Positions 15,739 through 24,728 of a stretch of DNA of 36,199 nt are shown here, piece by piece. A model generated the notes under the pieces. That model worked only from the letters and a program-made list of their open reading frames with translations, searched no databases and had not been told where the DNA came from. Location of the stretch: contig CAZOWX010000019.1 of the NCBI GenBank assembly GCA_964583795.1, positions 1 to 36,199 on the forward strand, written 5' to 3'. This DNA comes from JBDTME01 sp964583795. GTDB taxonomy: Bacteria; Patescibacteriota; Microgenomatia; UBA1400; PJMF01. Made by a program: the position numbers and the translations under genes. Position 1 is the first letter of the stretch. Every line of letters begins with the position of its first letter.

Positions 15739-16554
15739 CTACTTTCTCAGCTCTACTATCAAATCCACACTCGAGACATTATTCATGTTTTTCGGATCAA
15801 AAGTCGATGGGAACGCCATCACTTTACTTAAAAACTCTGAGATGGGTTTGCGTTGAGTAGTAAAGCGGTTAAATGTATCTGAGCCGAGTCGTTCCACAAT
15901 GTTTTTTCCTACACCATATAACCAAAAATGAGCAAATGGCCAAGAATAATGGATCACACTTTTTGTGGTAACGACTTTCCATCCAGCACTTTTGGCGGCT
16001 TTGGTAATTTGGTCCAATGTGTACAGTCGGACATGATCAGCCCAAATTCCGGCTAACCACCAGATGTCTTTATTGACATGGGTGTGAAAAACTTTTTCCA
16101 GTAACCAGTTGAGAGGGTCCCATAAAAACGGATAGTTGGCGTTCGGAACGCTAATAATAAGTGTTCCGCCTTTTTTAGTAATTTTATGAAGTGCTTTGAG
16201 AGCTTTGACGTCGTCTGGCAAGTGTTCCATCACTTCAGAGCTGACAATACAATCAAAGGAATTTTCTTTGAACGGAAGTTTGTATATATCGGCTTGTTGA
16301 AAAGTGAGACGCGGATCTTTGATAAATCGGCGGGCTTTTTCTAAATACTTTTCTCTTAAATCAATCCCAACAATTTTTTTTATATTTTTTATTTCGCAAA
16401 AAGATGATGAATAAAACCCTCGGCCACACCCAGCGTCTAAAATACTTTTGGGTTTTAGCTCATTGACTCTTTCTAAAATAAATCGAGCCCGAGCAGAAAA
16501 AGCTGGATCAACCTCAGCATTCAGACGATGCTCAAGTGATAAAGGAAGTGACAT
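15739..16554 (-). CDS. Class I SAM-dependent methyltransferase
   Basis: A 271-residue protein. Motif I is ILDAGCGRGFYS near residue 38, followed by VGIDLREK (acidic residue of motif II), QADIYKLPF and DCIVSSEVMEHLPDD (motif IV), which is typical of the Methyltransf_11/UbiE-like group. Residues 150-220 are rich in Trp, Phe and Tyr (PFLWDPLNWLLEKVF, DIWWLAGIW), suggesting a membrane-associated or lipid/glycan substrate, as in many envelope-related methyltransferases. That substrate idea is inference. The 24 bases before its start codon (16557-16580) are identical to those before the alpha/beta hydrolase at 34320. It converges with the kinase-like gene 11 bases away. Confidence 0.88.
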   Translation of the reverse strand: MSLPLSLEHRLNAEVDPAFSARARFILERVNELKPKSILDAGCGRGFYSSSFCEIKNIKKIVGIDLREKYLEKARRFIKDPRLTFQQADIYKLPFKENSFDCIVSSEVMEHLPDDVKALKALHKITKKGGTLIISVPNANYPFLWDPLNWLLEKVFHTHVNKDIWWLAGIWADHVRLYTLDQITKAAKSAGWKVVTTKSVIHYSWPFAHFWLYGVGKNIVERLGSDTFNRFTTQRKPISEFLSKVMAFPSTFDPKNMNNVSSVDLIVELRK

Positions 16555-16556
16555 GG

Positions 16557-16580
16557 GGGAAGTATAACGTAGGGAGTAGG
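16557..16580 (-). promoter_or_regulatory. 24-base leader with TATACT, shared with 34294-34317
   Basis: On the minus strand this sequence is identical over 24 bases to 34294-34317 and lies at the same distance from the ATG in both places. It contains TATACT ending six bases before the start codon. It may be a promoter for leaderless transcription or a mobile intergenic sequence. Confidence 0.6.
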
Positions 16581-16591
16581 GATTGGAAATA

Positions 16592-16676
16592 GTTGTTGGG
16601 TAGTTACGTTGTTAAGTTGTTGTGATGCTAAATAAATCGTCAACAACACAACTACTAACAACACAACAACAAACGT
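16592..16676. repeat. GTTGTTG/CAACAAC inverted repeat
   Basis: Left arm 16592-16624 (GTTGTTGGG to GTTGTTGTG) and right arm 16641-16673 (CAACAACACAAC to CAACAACAAAC) can pair imperfectly. GTTGTTGTGATGC is identical to the copy at 12531-12543. The element fills the divergent gap between the methyltransferase and L,D-transpeptidase genes. Confidence 0.7.
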
Positions 16677-16722
16677 CTATTTATAGTTGCTGCCTCATCA
16701 ATTTTTCTATACACTTAACTGT

Positions 16723-17466
16723 ATGTCCCGCTCTCGTTCCCACTCTCAGCTCATTCACCAACCATTTTTTTTGTTATTTTTGTTAGCCTTGTTACTGGGA
16801 ATACTTTACTTTGTTGCATATATGCAAAGCATCGGGAAAAGTGTGTTCAAAGTTCGAAGACTTGCTCATAATGAAGTAGCTGCTATTGTGGACTTTGATC
16901 ATGAAACGGGAGAGTATGATCCTGCAGGGAAAGCTGGGCAGTTTTTGGACGAATCGGTTCTTGTCCCAAAAGAAGAGTCGGATAAACCAAGTGTTGTATT
17001 GGGTGACACCTCTGCCGAAAAGCATATTGAGGTGGATTTAAGCAAACAGCGTCTCTATGCCTTTGAAGGGGATCGAAAAGTATTTGATTTCTTGATTTCC
17101 TCAGGAAAGTGGGGTCGCACCCCAACAGGGACCTTTACTATTTGGTCTAAGTTTCGCTATACCAAGATGAGTGGTGGCAATCCAGCATTACATACCTATT
17201 ATTATTTACCAAATGTTCCATACGTGATGTTTTTTCAAAACAGAGAAGTTGCTGGAAGCCGAGGATTTAGCCTCCATGGAACGTATTGGCACAATAATTT
17301 TGGTCATCCGATGTCACATGGATGTGTCAATATGAAAACCGAGGAAGCTGAGCAGTTGTTCTATTGGACTACGCCCACACCGCCAGCAGGCAAGAAGAAT
17401 GTGGGGGCGAGTAAAGACAATCCTGGAACGCAAATTGTTATCTATGGCGAGCCCCCTGCTAACTAG
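16723..17466 (+). CDS. L,D-transpeptidase (YkuD family), membrane-anchored
   Basis: A 247-residue protein from ATG 16723. A basic N-terminus (SRSRSHS) and one membrane helix (about residues 17-34) anchor it. The YkuD domain starts near residue 103 (KHIEVDLSKQRLYAFEGDR), continues with SSGKWGRTPTGTFTIWSK and ends in the active-site signature HGTYWHNNFGHPMSHGCVNM with Cys201. Such enzymes form 3-3 cross-links in peptidoglycan or attach proteins to it, and act outside the membrane. The frame is open to TTG 16687, but the ATG is preferred because the basic residues then directly precede the helix. No ribosome site is visible. The neighbouring methyltransferase is divergent. Confidence 0.9.
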   Translation: MSRSRSHSQLIHQPFFLLFLLALLLGILYFVAYMQSIGKSVFKVRRLAHNEVAAIVDFDHETGEYDPAGKAGQFLDESVLVPKEESDKPSVVLGDTSAEKHIEVDLSKQRLYAFEGDRKVFDFLISSGKWGRTPTGTFTIWSKFRYTKMSGGNPALHTYYYLPNVPYVMFFQNREVAGSRGFSLHGTYWHNNFGHPMSHGCVNMKTEEAEQLFYWTTPTPPAGKKNVGASKDNPGTQIVIYGEPPAN

Positions 17467-17468
17467 TA

Positions 17469-17487
17469 TATTCCTGCCACTGGAATA
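17469..17487. terminator. Weak hairpin between convergent genes
   Basis: TATTCC, seven-base loop, GGAATA, followed by CGTTTT on the plus strand. It sits just after the L,D-transpeptidase stop. The short stem and short T-run make it a weak terminator candidate. Confidence 0.35.
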
Positions 17488-17517
17488 CGTTTTGATAGAA
17501 AACTAATTTAAAGCGTG

Positions 17518-20103
17518 CTAGTCTAGAATTGACTTTTGTTTTGCTGCTTGCTGCATATCCAGTATTTTTGCTCGAACGGTCAAAATATGTGCCTTTTCAC
17601 TAGAAGTAAAATAAACAGTGTCTGGCAGTAATGCATTTACTTTAGCCTGATCGTCAGAAAGTGCCAGATCAATAGCTTTGATTGCTGAGTTGGTTAAGCG
17701 CACTTTCATTTGTGGATCGATTCGTAACCCTTTGGCTGACAATGCATCGAAGTATGCGAACCAATCAGTAAGTGTGTATAATCCCCACTCTGGACGTGGT
17801 TCTGGCAATTTTTTCTTGCGAATGGCTTCTTTATCCATGTGCCGATAGTATAAGTCAACAAATCGATCATCGACATCTTTCTGACTTATCGTAAGCATCC
17901 CATCACTAAATGTTAAACCACTTGTTAAGGTATCTACGATGAAAAAGTGGGCTTGACCCCTTTTAATGGGATCCATAGAACTTGCAAACAAATGTCGCAT
18001 GGCCTCTTTAAAAATGTTTTCATGATCGGAGATGATTTTTACGATAAACTCGACCTCTCCTGCCGGGTACCCCAGTTCTGGCAAAATTTCTTGCAAAATC
18101 ATTCCGATCAATATTTCGTGATCGGGCATGACCTGAGCATCAGGAAGAAAAGCGTCAAGTAACTTAACAATATCATGAAGAGGAGCAATGATATTTTCAA
18201 TAAGTTCAAATTGACCACGAGTTAAAAAGTTCTCACCGGTTTGCTCCAGTATGACTTTGTCCAGGTACTGAGCAAAAAACCGCACTTTTTCTAAATGTCC
18301 GTCTAAACCTGACTGAATTGAGTGCATTTTTTCTCGAAGTGCTGTTTTTTTTGCCTCTCTTTGCTCTACAGGAAGATCTGAAACCATTAGTTCGAAACGA
18401 TATTCATTGAGTCTGTGTAAGCTTTCTCGAACAATTGATACGGTGATTGCATCACGCTCTTTGGGCTGGCTTGCCTGTGCTTCATCCTTGCGTCGTTTTA
18501 CTTGATCACTCAATTCAGTTTTAAATTTCAATAGATTTTGCAAGAATTGTCTGCGGTTTTCAGGATTCAGTTGTACTTTTTGAACTAAATCAGCCAAGTC
18601 GGTTGAAATTAAGCCAAGTTCAACACCGTATTCATATAGCACTTTTGTGTACAGTTCCTTTAAGCCTTGAAGCTGATGCATGGCTGTGCCACGAATTCGA
18701 AAAAGTCCCTCAACTTTTTGGAACTCTGCTGTTTCCTGATTTTCAAAAAGTTCTGCACGGATTTGTCCTTTTGTATCAAGTATCAACTCCCAGTTTCCTT
18801 GTCGAGCTTGATCCAAGGCTCTGTATGTTTTTATCGCACGTTTGAATTGTGGCGACTGCGTATCGAGTTGTTCAATTGAAGTCTGAATTTTAGCAAATGT
18901 ATCAGGTTGCATCAGAACATGTTCAATATATATGCGCATGTCAAATGGCTCTTGATAGGCAATCATGGTTTGACCGCTCAGTAGTGCTCGAATGAACAAA
19001 AATGGAGTTTCCAGTACCGCAGCAGTCCCACCAGATGCATTTTGGATTGCCCAAAAAATAGTATCTGCTGAAGCTTTGATTCTGGTCTCGACACGCGCTG
19101 CGAGTGTCCGTAAGGCATTTGTATCATCGAACTCGAGTTTTTCTTTATCAAGTAATTTAGCAAAAGCTGCTTTTTCGTTTTGATCAATGTGAATTTGAGT
19201 AACACTAACAATACTGAGATACTTTTCGATCTCTTCTTTGGAAACATATTCTCCTTCGATTGCTCTCCACGGAACGTTATAGGGGGAGCGATAGAGGGAA
19301 ATAATGTCATCAGAATCTCGAAGATTGAGAATGGCATCTTTTTGGGCTTGCATGATTGGTTGCAATGCAGGGGAAAAAGCAGCGCTAGCCCCTCCATCTA
19401 CTAATATGAAAGAGTCGTCACTTTGGCGTTGTACACAGCGTTGTGCAAATCGCTCGATTATTTCAGCGGTATGATCCTGGGGATTTTGTTCGACCTCTTG
19501 ATATGCTTCAACCAGTTTTCTTTGGAACGTGCCAAGATCACCCTTTTCGCCAGTGAGAACGGTGAGGTTATCAATCTGATCTTGTTGTAACAACTGTTGG
19601 ACGTTCAACAGTTGGCTTAGCAATTGATCAAACATTCTTTTGGCATACTCGGATTCTAAGCTGTCTTTGTATGATGGATCGATTGAAACAACTACTTTTT
19701 GCCCGCTCAAAATTGCTGACAAGATAGAGTATCCAACCTCTACCATCGTTGCTAAACCGATGTCTTTATACTCCTTTGATCCTTCAAAACGAATTCCTGC
19801 TACTACCGCTTCATGGAGAACCCGATTTTCGACACCGGGGTTAATGTCTTTTTCATAGTGTCCAGATGTTGGATCAAAACAAGTAATCCCATGTTTGAGA
19901 AGGTACTGAATAACCGGTTCTCTCCAAGAGAACTTTGTGATGCCAAACAGAGCAACCATTTTTCGTAATCCGTTAGGGAATTTTTCAATTTGATTACTGT
20001 CAAGAGCATCGAGCACCGATTGAGCATCGTATCTGATAGCCTCGATACTTCCAGAGGATTTTTCAGGAATAATATTCGTTTTTTCTAGATGACTATGCAA
20101 CAA
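17518..20103 (-). CDS. Large protein with two deoxyribosyltransferase/TIR-like segments and a C-terminal HD-like domain
   Basis: An 861-residue cytosolic protein. Residues 48-150 (KMVALFGITKFSWREP, GITCFDP, LATMVEVGYSILSAILSG, VVVSID) look like the nucleoside 2-deoxyribosyltransferase fold, with an internal Glu. Residues 270-390 repeat the pattern (SLYRSPYNVPWRAIEGEYV, DTIFWAIQNASGGTAAVLE, FLFIRALLSGQTMIAY). Residues 420-620 are helical and charged. Residues 640-720 resemble an HD phosphohydrolase: PLHDIVKLL, PDHEILIGMI, IISDHENIF, FIVDTL. This suggests nucleotide breakdown or signal turnover, but no reaction can be assigned. It starts at tandem TTG codons (20103, 20100) after AAAAGAGA. Coding is certain from length. 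The domain calls are by eye. Confidence 0.65.
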   Translation of the reverse strand: MLHSHLEKTNIIPEKSSGSIEAIRYDAQSVLDALDSNQIEKFPNGLRKMVALFGITKFSWREPVIQYLLKHGITCFDPTSGHYEKDINPGVENRVLHEAVVAGIRFEGSKEYKDIGLATMVEVGYSILSAILSGQKVVVSIDPSYKDSLESEYAKRMFDQLLSQLLNVQQLLQQDQIDNLTVLTGEKGDLGTFQRKLVEAYQEVEQNPQDHTAEIIERFAQRCVQRQSDDSFILVDGGASAAFSPALQPIMQAQKDAILNLRDSDDIISLYRSPYNVPWRAIEGEYVSKEEIEKYLSIVSVTQIHIDQNEKAAFAKLLDKEKLEFDDTNALRTLAARVETRIKASADTIFWAIQNASGGTAAVLETPFLFIRALLSGQTMIAYQEPFDMRIYIEHVLMQPDTFAKIQTSIEQLDTQSPQFKRAIKTYRALDQARQGNWELILDTKGQIRAELFENQETAEFQKVEGLFRIRGTAMHQLQGLKELYTKVLYEYGVELGLISTDLADLVQKVQLNPENRRQFLQNLLKFKTELSDQVKRRKDEAQASQPKERDAITVSIVRESLHRLNEYRFELMVSDLPVEQREAKKTALREKMHSIQSGLDGHLEKVRFFAQYLDKVILEQTGENFLTRGQFELIENIIAPLHDIVKLLDAFLPDAQVMPDHEILIGMILQEILPELGYPAGEVEFIVKIISDHENIFKEAMRHLFASSMDPIKRGQAHFFIVDTLTSGLTFSDGMLTISQKDVDDRFVDLYYRHMDKEAIRKKKLPEPRPEWGLYTLTDWFAYFDALSAKGLRIDPQMKVRLTNSAIKAIDLALSDDQAKVNALLPDTVYFTSSEKAHILTVRAKILDMQQAAKQKSILD

Positions 20104-20201
20104 TTGTATCTCTTTTCATTATCGATAAAGTAATGCCTAAACATGATTATACCGTACTTCCGCTCTTGCCTCGATAGCCCATCAGGCGCTACTCTATAGA
20201 T

Positions 20202-22757
20202 ATGGAAAAATCCTTTCAGCACTGGGCAGCGATCAAAAAAGAACAGGTAGTACAGTTGTTATCCAGTTCAGAAGATGGTTTAACAAGCACTAGGGCAAAA
20301 CAACTACTTGAGCGCTTTGGTTATAACGAACTTACTGAGCATACCTTAAGTTGGTGGCAGGTCCTTTCACGGCAGTTTCGCTCTTTGTTTACTGTGATCT
20401 TGGTTGTAGTAACAGTCGTATCAATAGCTTTAGGAGAAGTTATTGATGGACTGATGGTAGCGCTTTTTATCACCGTCAATGTAACTCTCAGCTTTTTTCA
20501 AGAGTATCGATCCGAACGCTCAGCTCAGCTGCTAAAAAAATTTATTTCTGTTGGTACTCATGTCATTCGTGATCAGAAAGAGCAATACATTGAAAACCGG
20601 TTACTTGTGCCAGGTGATGTTGTGATTGTTGAAGCAGGGGATATTGTGCCCGCTGATATGAGAATTCTTACAGATACTAATGTATTGGTGGACGAAAGCA
20701 TGTTGACAGGAGAATCACTTCAGGTGTCAAAACAAGAAAATCCGGTTATAGCTGCAGAGTCCTTTGAAGCGACAAACATCCTATTTAGTGGAACGCATGT
20801 TATTTCTGGAAGAGCAAAAGGAGTTGTCTATGCTACCGCAAAGAGTTCTCAAATAGGGGCGATTGCACATTTGACCCAACAATCAAAACGTGTGAGTGGG
20901 TTTGAGGAAAGTATCACAGAGTATAGCAAGGTGATCCTGAGGGTAATCTTTGTTACCTTATTGATGGTTATTGGCTTGAACATTGTCATCAAACAGCAAT
21001 CTGTAGACTTGTTTTCGTTAGTATTTTTTGCTGTAGCTTTGGCGATCAGTGTCATTCCTGAAGGGTTACCAGTTGTAACCACTTTGGCATTGTCACAGGG
21101 AGCATTGATGTTGGCCAAGTTGAAGGTTGTCGTAAAACGGTTGAGTGCAATTGAAGATCTTGGCAGTATTGAAATTCTTTGTACAGATAAGACCGGAACT
21201 TTGACTCAAAATACTTTGAGCGTTGTGGATGTGTTGCCTGTTGGAGTGACTCGGGAAGAATTGCTGTTACAGGCGGCGATGGGGTCCTCATTTTTAGGGC
21301 ACAAACGGAAAGAACCAAATAATAGTTTCGATATTGCGTTATGGAAGCAGTTAGAACCTTCTGCTCAACGTGAAGCGCAAGGCATTGAGTATATGCAAGT
21401 GGTCCCATTTGATCCTGAGCGCAAAAGAAGTACTGTGTTGTGCAAAATGAACGGCCATTATCAGTTGATTACCAGAGGGGTTCCTGAAATTTTGATTCAA
21501 CATTCCACAATTGCTCCTGCAGAGCAAAAGCGGTTACTGCATTGGGCAGCTGACCAAGGGAAAAAAGGATACCGGGTACTTGCTATCGCTGTGAACTCGA
21601 AAGTGTCTGCTCAAATAACGCTCAAGTCAGACGAAGATTTAGCAAGTATTTCTTGTATTGGATTGATTGCATTTGCTGATCCACTGAAAAAAACTGTAAC
21701 AGCTGCGATGAAAAATGCGAGCAAACTTGGAGTACAGGTTAAAATTTTGACTGGAGATAGTTTTGAAGTATCTACCCAAGTGGGAATGAAAGTTGGACTG
21801 ATTGTGTCTGAACAACAAGTTATGACCGGAGAACAGTTCGAAAAACTATCAACTATAAAAAAACATGAAGCTGTGCACACTCACCATGTTTTTGCTCGAG
21901 TATCTCCGGAGCAAAAACATGCGATTATTCACTTACTGCAACATCATGCGAGTGTTGGTTTTCTGGGAGAAGGAATCAATGATGCGCCTGCTTTAAAAGC
22001 TGCCAATGTCGGTATTGTGGTTCGTGGTGCGTCTGACATCGCAACCCAGGCCGCGGATGTTGTTTTGTTGGATAATGATCTGGAAGTGATTATTGATGGA
22101 ATAAAAAAAGGCCGGGAAGTTTTTTCAAATACGGTAAAGTACATTAAAGCGACACTCGCATCAAATTTCGGCAATTTTTTTGCTGTTGCGGTGGCGTCTT
22201 TATTGTCCTCAACGCTACCCCTGCTACCGCTGCAAATTCTTTTATTAAACTTGCTGTCCGATTTTCCAATGATTTCAATAGCAACTGATACTGTTGATCC
22301 TTGGGAGTTAAAATCGCCCAAGCAGTATCAAGTGTATGAAGTGGTGGCCTTGGCGACGCTTTTGGGAGTGGTAAGTAGCTTTTTTGACTTTACTTACTTT
22401 GCACTCTTTTCAAACAAGAATCCCTCATATTTGCAAACCTATTGGTTTATGGGGTCGGTGTTAACTGAGTTAGTATTTATTTACTCAATACGCGTCCGAA
22501 AATTTTTCTTGACTAGTATTCGTCCAGGTACGATTATGGTAGTACTGACCGTTTTTGCAGCAATCACGAGCATTGTCATTCCCTTTACTGAGTTTGGCCA
22601 GAAGGTGTTTGGTTTTATTCGACCTGATTTCGCTCCAATTTCTGTAGTATTATTAATCGCAGCACTATACTTTATTGTCAGTGAACTTGTAAAACTGACG
22701 TACTACTCTTTCGAGAAAAAAGTACACCAACCACATTGGTATCATAAAACGCAGTAA
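20202..22757 (+). CDS. P-type cation-transporting ATPase
   Basis: An 851-residue integral membrane pump with the full P-type plan: an N-terminal cation-ATPase domain (residues 1-70), helices M1-M2, actuator motif LTGESLQV near residue 168, M4 with IPEGLP near residue 285 (as in Ca2+/Na+ type P2 pumps), phosphorylation site CTDKTGTLTQN (Asp near 328), the nucleotide-binding domain and six C-terminal helices. The M6 region LLLNLLSDFPMISIATDTVDPW recalls Mg2+-type P3B pumps, so the ion is not certain. The hinge motif reads GEGINDAPAL where nearly all relatives have GDGxNDAPAL, an Asp-to-Glu change at a Mg2+-binding residue. It is divergent from the 861-residue gene. No ribosome site is seen. Confidence 0.9.
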   Translation: MEKSFQHWAAIKKEQVVQLLSSSEDGLTSTRAKQLLERFGYNELTEHTLSWWQVLSRQFRSLFTVILVVVTVVSIALGEVIDGLMVALFITVNVTLSFFQEYRSERSAQLLKKFISVGTHVIRDQKEQYIENRLLVPGDVVIVEAGDIVPADMRILTDTNVLVDESMLTGESLQVSKQENPVIAAESFEATNILFSGTHVISGRAKGVVYATAKSSQIGAIAHLTQQSKRVSGFEESITEYSKVILRVIFVTLLMVIGLNIVIKQQSVDLFSLVFFAVALAISVIPEGLPVVTTLALSQGALMLAKLKVVVKRLSAIEDLGSIEILCTDKTGTLTQNTLSVVDVLPVGVTREELLLQAAMGSSFLGHKRKEPNNSFDIALWKQLEPSAQREAQGIEYMQVVPFDPERKRSTVLCKMNGHYQLITRGVPEILIQHSTIAPAEQKRLLHWAADQGKKGYRVLAIAVNSKVSAQITLKSDEDLASISCIGLIAFADPLKKTVTAAMKNASKLGVQVKILTGDSFEVSTQVGMKVGLIVSEQQVMTGEQFEKLSTIKKHEAVHTHHVFARVSPEQKHAIIHLLQHHASVGFLGEGINDAPALKAANVGIVVRGASDIATQAADVVLLDNDLEVIIDGIKKGREVFSNTVKYIKATLASNFGNFFAVAVASLLSSTLPLLPLQILLLNLLSDFPMISIATDTVDPWELKSPKQYQVYEVVALATLLGVVSSFFDFTYFALFSNKNPSYLQTYWFMGSVLTELVFIYSIRVRKFFLTSIRPGTIMVVLTVFAAITSIVIPFTEFGQKVFGFIRPDFAPISVVLLIAALYFIVSELVKLTYYSFEKKVHQPHWYHKTQ

Positions 22758-22758
22758 A

Positions 22759-22764
22759 TAATAT
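22759..22764 (+). promoter_or_regulatory. Possible -10 box of pilB
   Basis: TAATAT ends five bases before the pilB ATG; there is no Shine-Dalgarno sequence. This fits leaderless transcription, but read-through from the ATPase gene 12 bases upstream is equally possible. Confidence 0.3.
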
Positions 22765-22769
22765 CATTT

Positions 22770-24479
22770 ATGTCAGTCCAATTAGGTATTACCGACGAAC
22801 AGTTTCTCCAACTGATCCAGTCCTCGCAGCTTGTTGGAGCACAGCAGCTTCAGGATGCGATGAGTTTTGCCGCACAAAGCCAGATCTCATTGTATGAAGC
22901 ACTACTTGATAAGGAGTACGCAACTGACGAGAACGTAGGACTACTGATTTCTAATGCTCTTCAGGTCTCGTTCATTCAGCTGGTACACACAGTAATACCA
23001 GAGGAGATTTTTCAAACTATTCCAGAGGAAATTGCTCATCAGTACTGGATAGTGGCATTTTCTCGTGATGAACAAAATTTGCATGTTGCAACAACGATCA
23101 TCAACAATCCGTTGCTATTTGAGATGTTGGCAAAAAAAACTGGGTTAGGAATTGCTGTTCATTATGCAACGCCAAACGATATCGAAAATACTCTGGTAAT
23201 CTACCGAAAAGAGTTGCAGCAGAAGTTTGAAAAACTGTTGAAGGAGGGAATGGGATCATCGATCTCATCAACAGAAAAAAATGATCCCCCAATTGAAAAA
23301 ATTGTCGACTTGTTGGTTGATACTGGTTTTGAAGAGAATGCCTCAGACATTCATATCGAGCCCAAAGAAAATCACACCTTAGTTCGCTTTCGTATTGATG
23401 GCGTGTTGCAAGACGTTTTGAGTGTCCCCAAAGCATTGCATGATCGGGTGGTGACGCGTATTAAAATTTTGTCAAACTTACGTACTGATGAACACTTAAG
23501 TGCTCAAGACGGAAAGATGCGCAGAATTTTGCAAAATATTGAACTAGATTTACGTGTCTCTATTTTACCGGTGACTGATGGTGAAAAGGTTGTACTTCGT
23601 TTGCTTTCTTCAAACTCAAAAGAGTACACGTTGGAAGGTTTAGGTATGAATGAGCGAGATTTGGCCAAAGTCTCGAAAGCTATGACCAAGACATATGGCA
23701 TGATTTTATCGACTGGACCAACCGGTTCAGGGAAAACAACCTCAATTTACGCGATTTTAAAGGTCCTGAATAAAAGAGGCATCAATATTACGACGATAGA
23801 GGACCCTGTCGAGTATAAGATAGAGGGGGCTAACCAAATTCAAGTGAATACCAAAACAAACTTAACTTTTGCAAACGGGTTGCGGGCAATTTTGCGCCAA
23901 GACCCGAACTATGTGTTTGTGGGAGAGATTCGTGATAGTGAAACAGCAGGCATTGCAGTCAATGCTGCTTTGACTGGACACTTAGTACTCTCAACACTAC
24001 ACACAAATGATGCCGCAGGTGCTCTACCTCGTATTATCGACATGCACGTTGAGCCTTTTCTTGCCGCTTCAACTGTTATTGTCATTGTGGCCCAGCGTTT
24101 GGTCCGAAAGATATGTGATCACTGCCGAGTTTCGTACAGTATTTCTGAAGAGGAGTTAGCAAAAAACCTTTCTATCGAGGCGGTCAATAAACACGTTATT
24201 CCTGTGGGACCCAAGAAAGAAGTTCGAGTATATAAGGGAAAGGGGTGTAAGCGTTGTCACTTTACTGGTTATGTGGGCCGTATCGGTGTGTTTGAGGTGT
24301 TGGAAGTGACTAAAAAAGTGAAACAGTTAGTGATTGAAAAGACCGATGCTGACGCAATTACTCGGGCTGCAATTGAGGATGGGATGACGACAATGCTTGA
24401 CGACGGAATTGAGAAGATTGCCAAAGGTTTGACGACGATAGAAGAAGTCATTCGTGTGACGAAGATTGAAATGACATGA
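22770..24479 (+). CDS. pilB: Type IV pilus assembly ATPase PilB
   Basis: A 569-residue hexameric motor ATPase of the GspE/PilB family that powers pilin polymerisation at the inner membrane. An N-terminal MshEN/T2SSE_N-type region (about 1-150) is followed by ASDIHIEPKE, Walker A GPTGSGKTTS near residue 316, the Asp box TTIEDPVEY, Walker B ILRQDPNYVFVGEIRD and the His box LSTLHTNDAAGALPR. The zinc tetracysteine motif is CDHCR near residue 449 and CKRCHF near residue 492, which marks PilB and not the retraction ATPase PilT. The stop is TGA. It heads the pilus locus. pilC follows after a 249-base gap. Confidence 0.95.
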   Translation: MSVQLGITDEQFLQLIQSSQLVGAQQLQDAMSFAAQSQISLYEALLDKEYATDENVGLLISNALQVSFIQLVHTVIPEEIFQTIPEEIAHQYWIVAFSRDEQNLHVATTIINNPLLFEMLAKKTGLGIAVHYATPNDIENTLVIYRKELQQKFEKLLKEGMGSSISSTEKNDPPIEKIVDLLVDTGFEENASDIHIEPKENHTLVRFRIDGVLQDVLSVPKALHDRVVTRIKILSNLRTDEHLSAQDGKMRRILQNIELDLRVSILPVTDGEKVVLRLLSSNSKEYTLEGLGMNERDLAKVSKAMTKTYGMILSTGPTGSGKTTSIYAILKVLNKRGINITTIEDPVEYKIEGANQIQVNTKTNLTFANGLRAILRQDPNYVFVGEIRDSETAGIAVNAALTGHLVLSTLHTNDAAGALPRIIDMHVEPFLAASTVIVIVAQRLVRKICDHCRVSYSISEEELAKNLSIEAVNKHVIPVGPKKEVRVYKGKGCKRCHFTGYVGRIGVFEVLEVTKKVKQLVIEKTDADAITRAAIEDGMTTMLDDGIEKIAKGLTTIEEVIRVTKIEMT

Positions 24480-24728
24480 TGTTAGATTATAGATTATGAG
24501 GACAATCTAAGTTGGAATTTGGTATAAGACAATACCTTGTTATGTGGTTTACCCGATTAGCTTTTTTGGCTTGACAGACAGAAAAGTTTGATGGGTTAAG
24601 TTGTTGAGTTGTTAGGAAAGCAATAACGTCTATGCAACTTGTTACGCTTTGTTATTGTGTGATCTACACATCTACAGTCTATCATTGATGCATCTATTAT
24701 CTATAATCTATTATCAATACATCGAACA
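24480..24728. repeat. Intergenic stretch with degenerate repeats between pilB and pilC
   Basis: No gene is seen. TTAGATTATAGATTATG near 24482 is mirrored by ATCTATAATCTATTAT near 24697, so the gap ends could pair. GTTAAGTTGTTGAGTTGTTAGG at about 24596-24617 resembles the GTTGTTG repeat family. CAATAACG/CGCTTTGTTATTG near 24620-24657 forms an imperfect inverted repeat. Confidence 0.5.
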
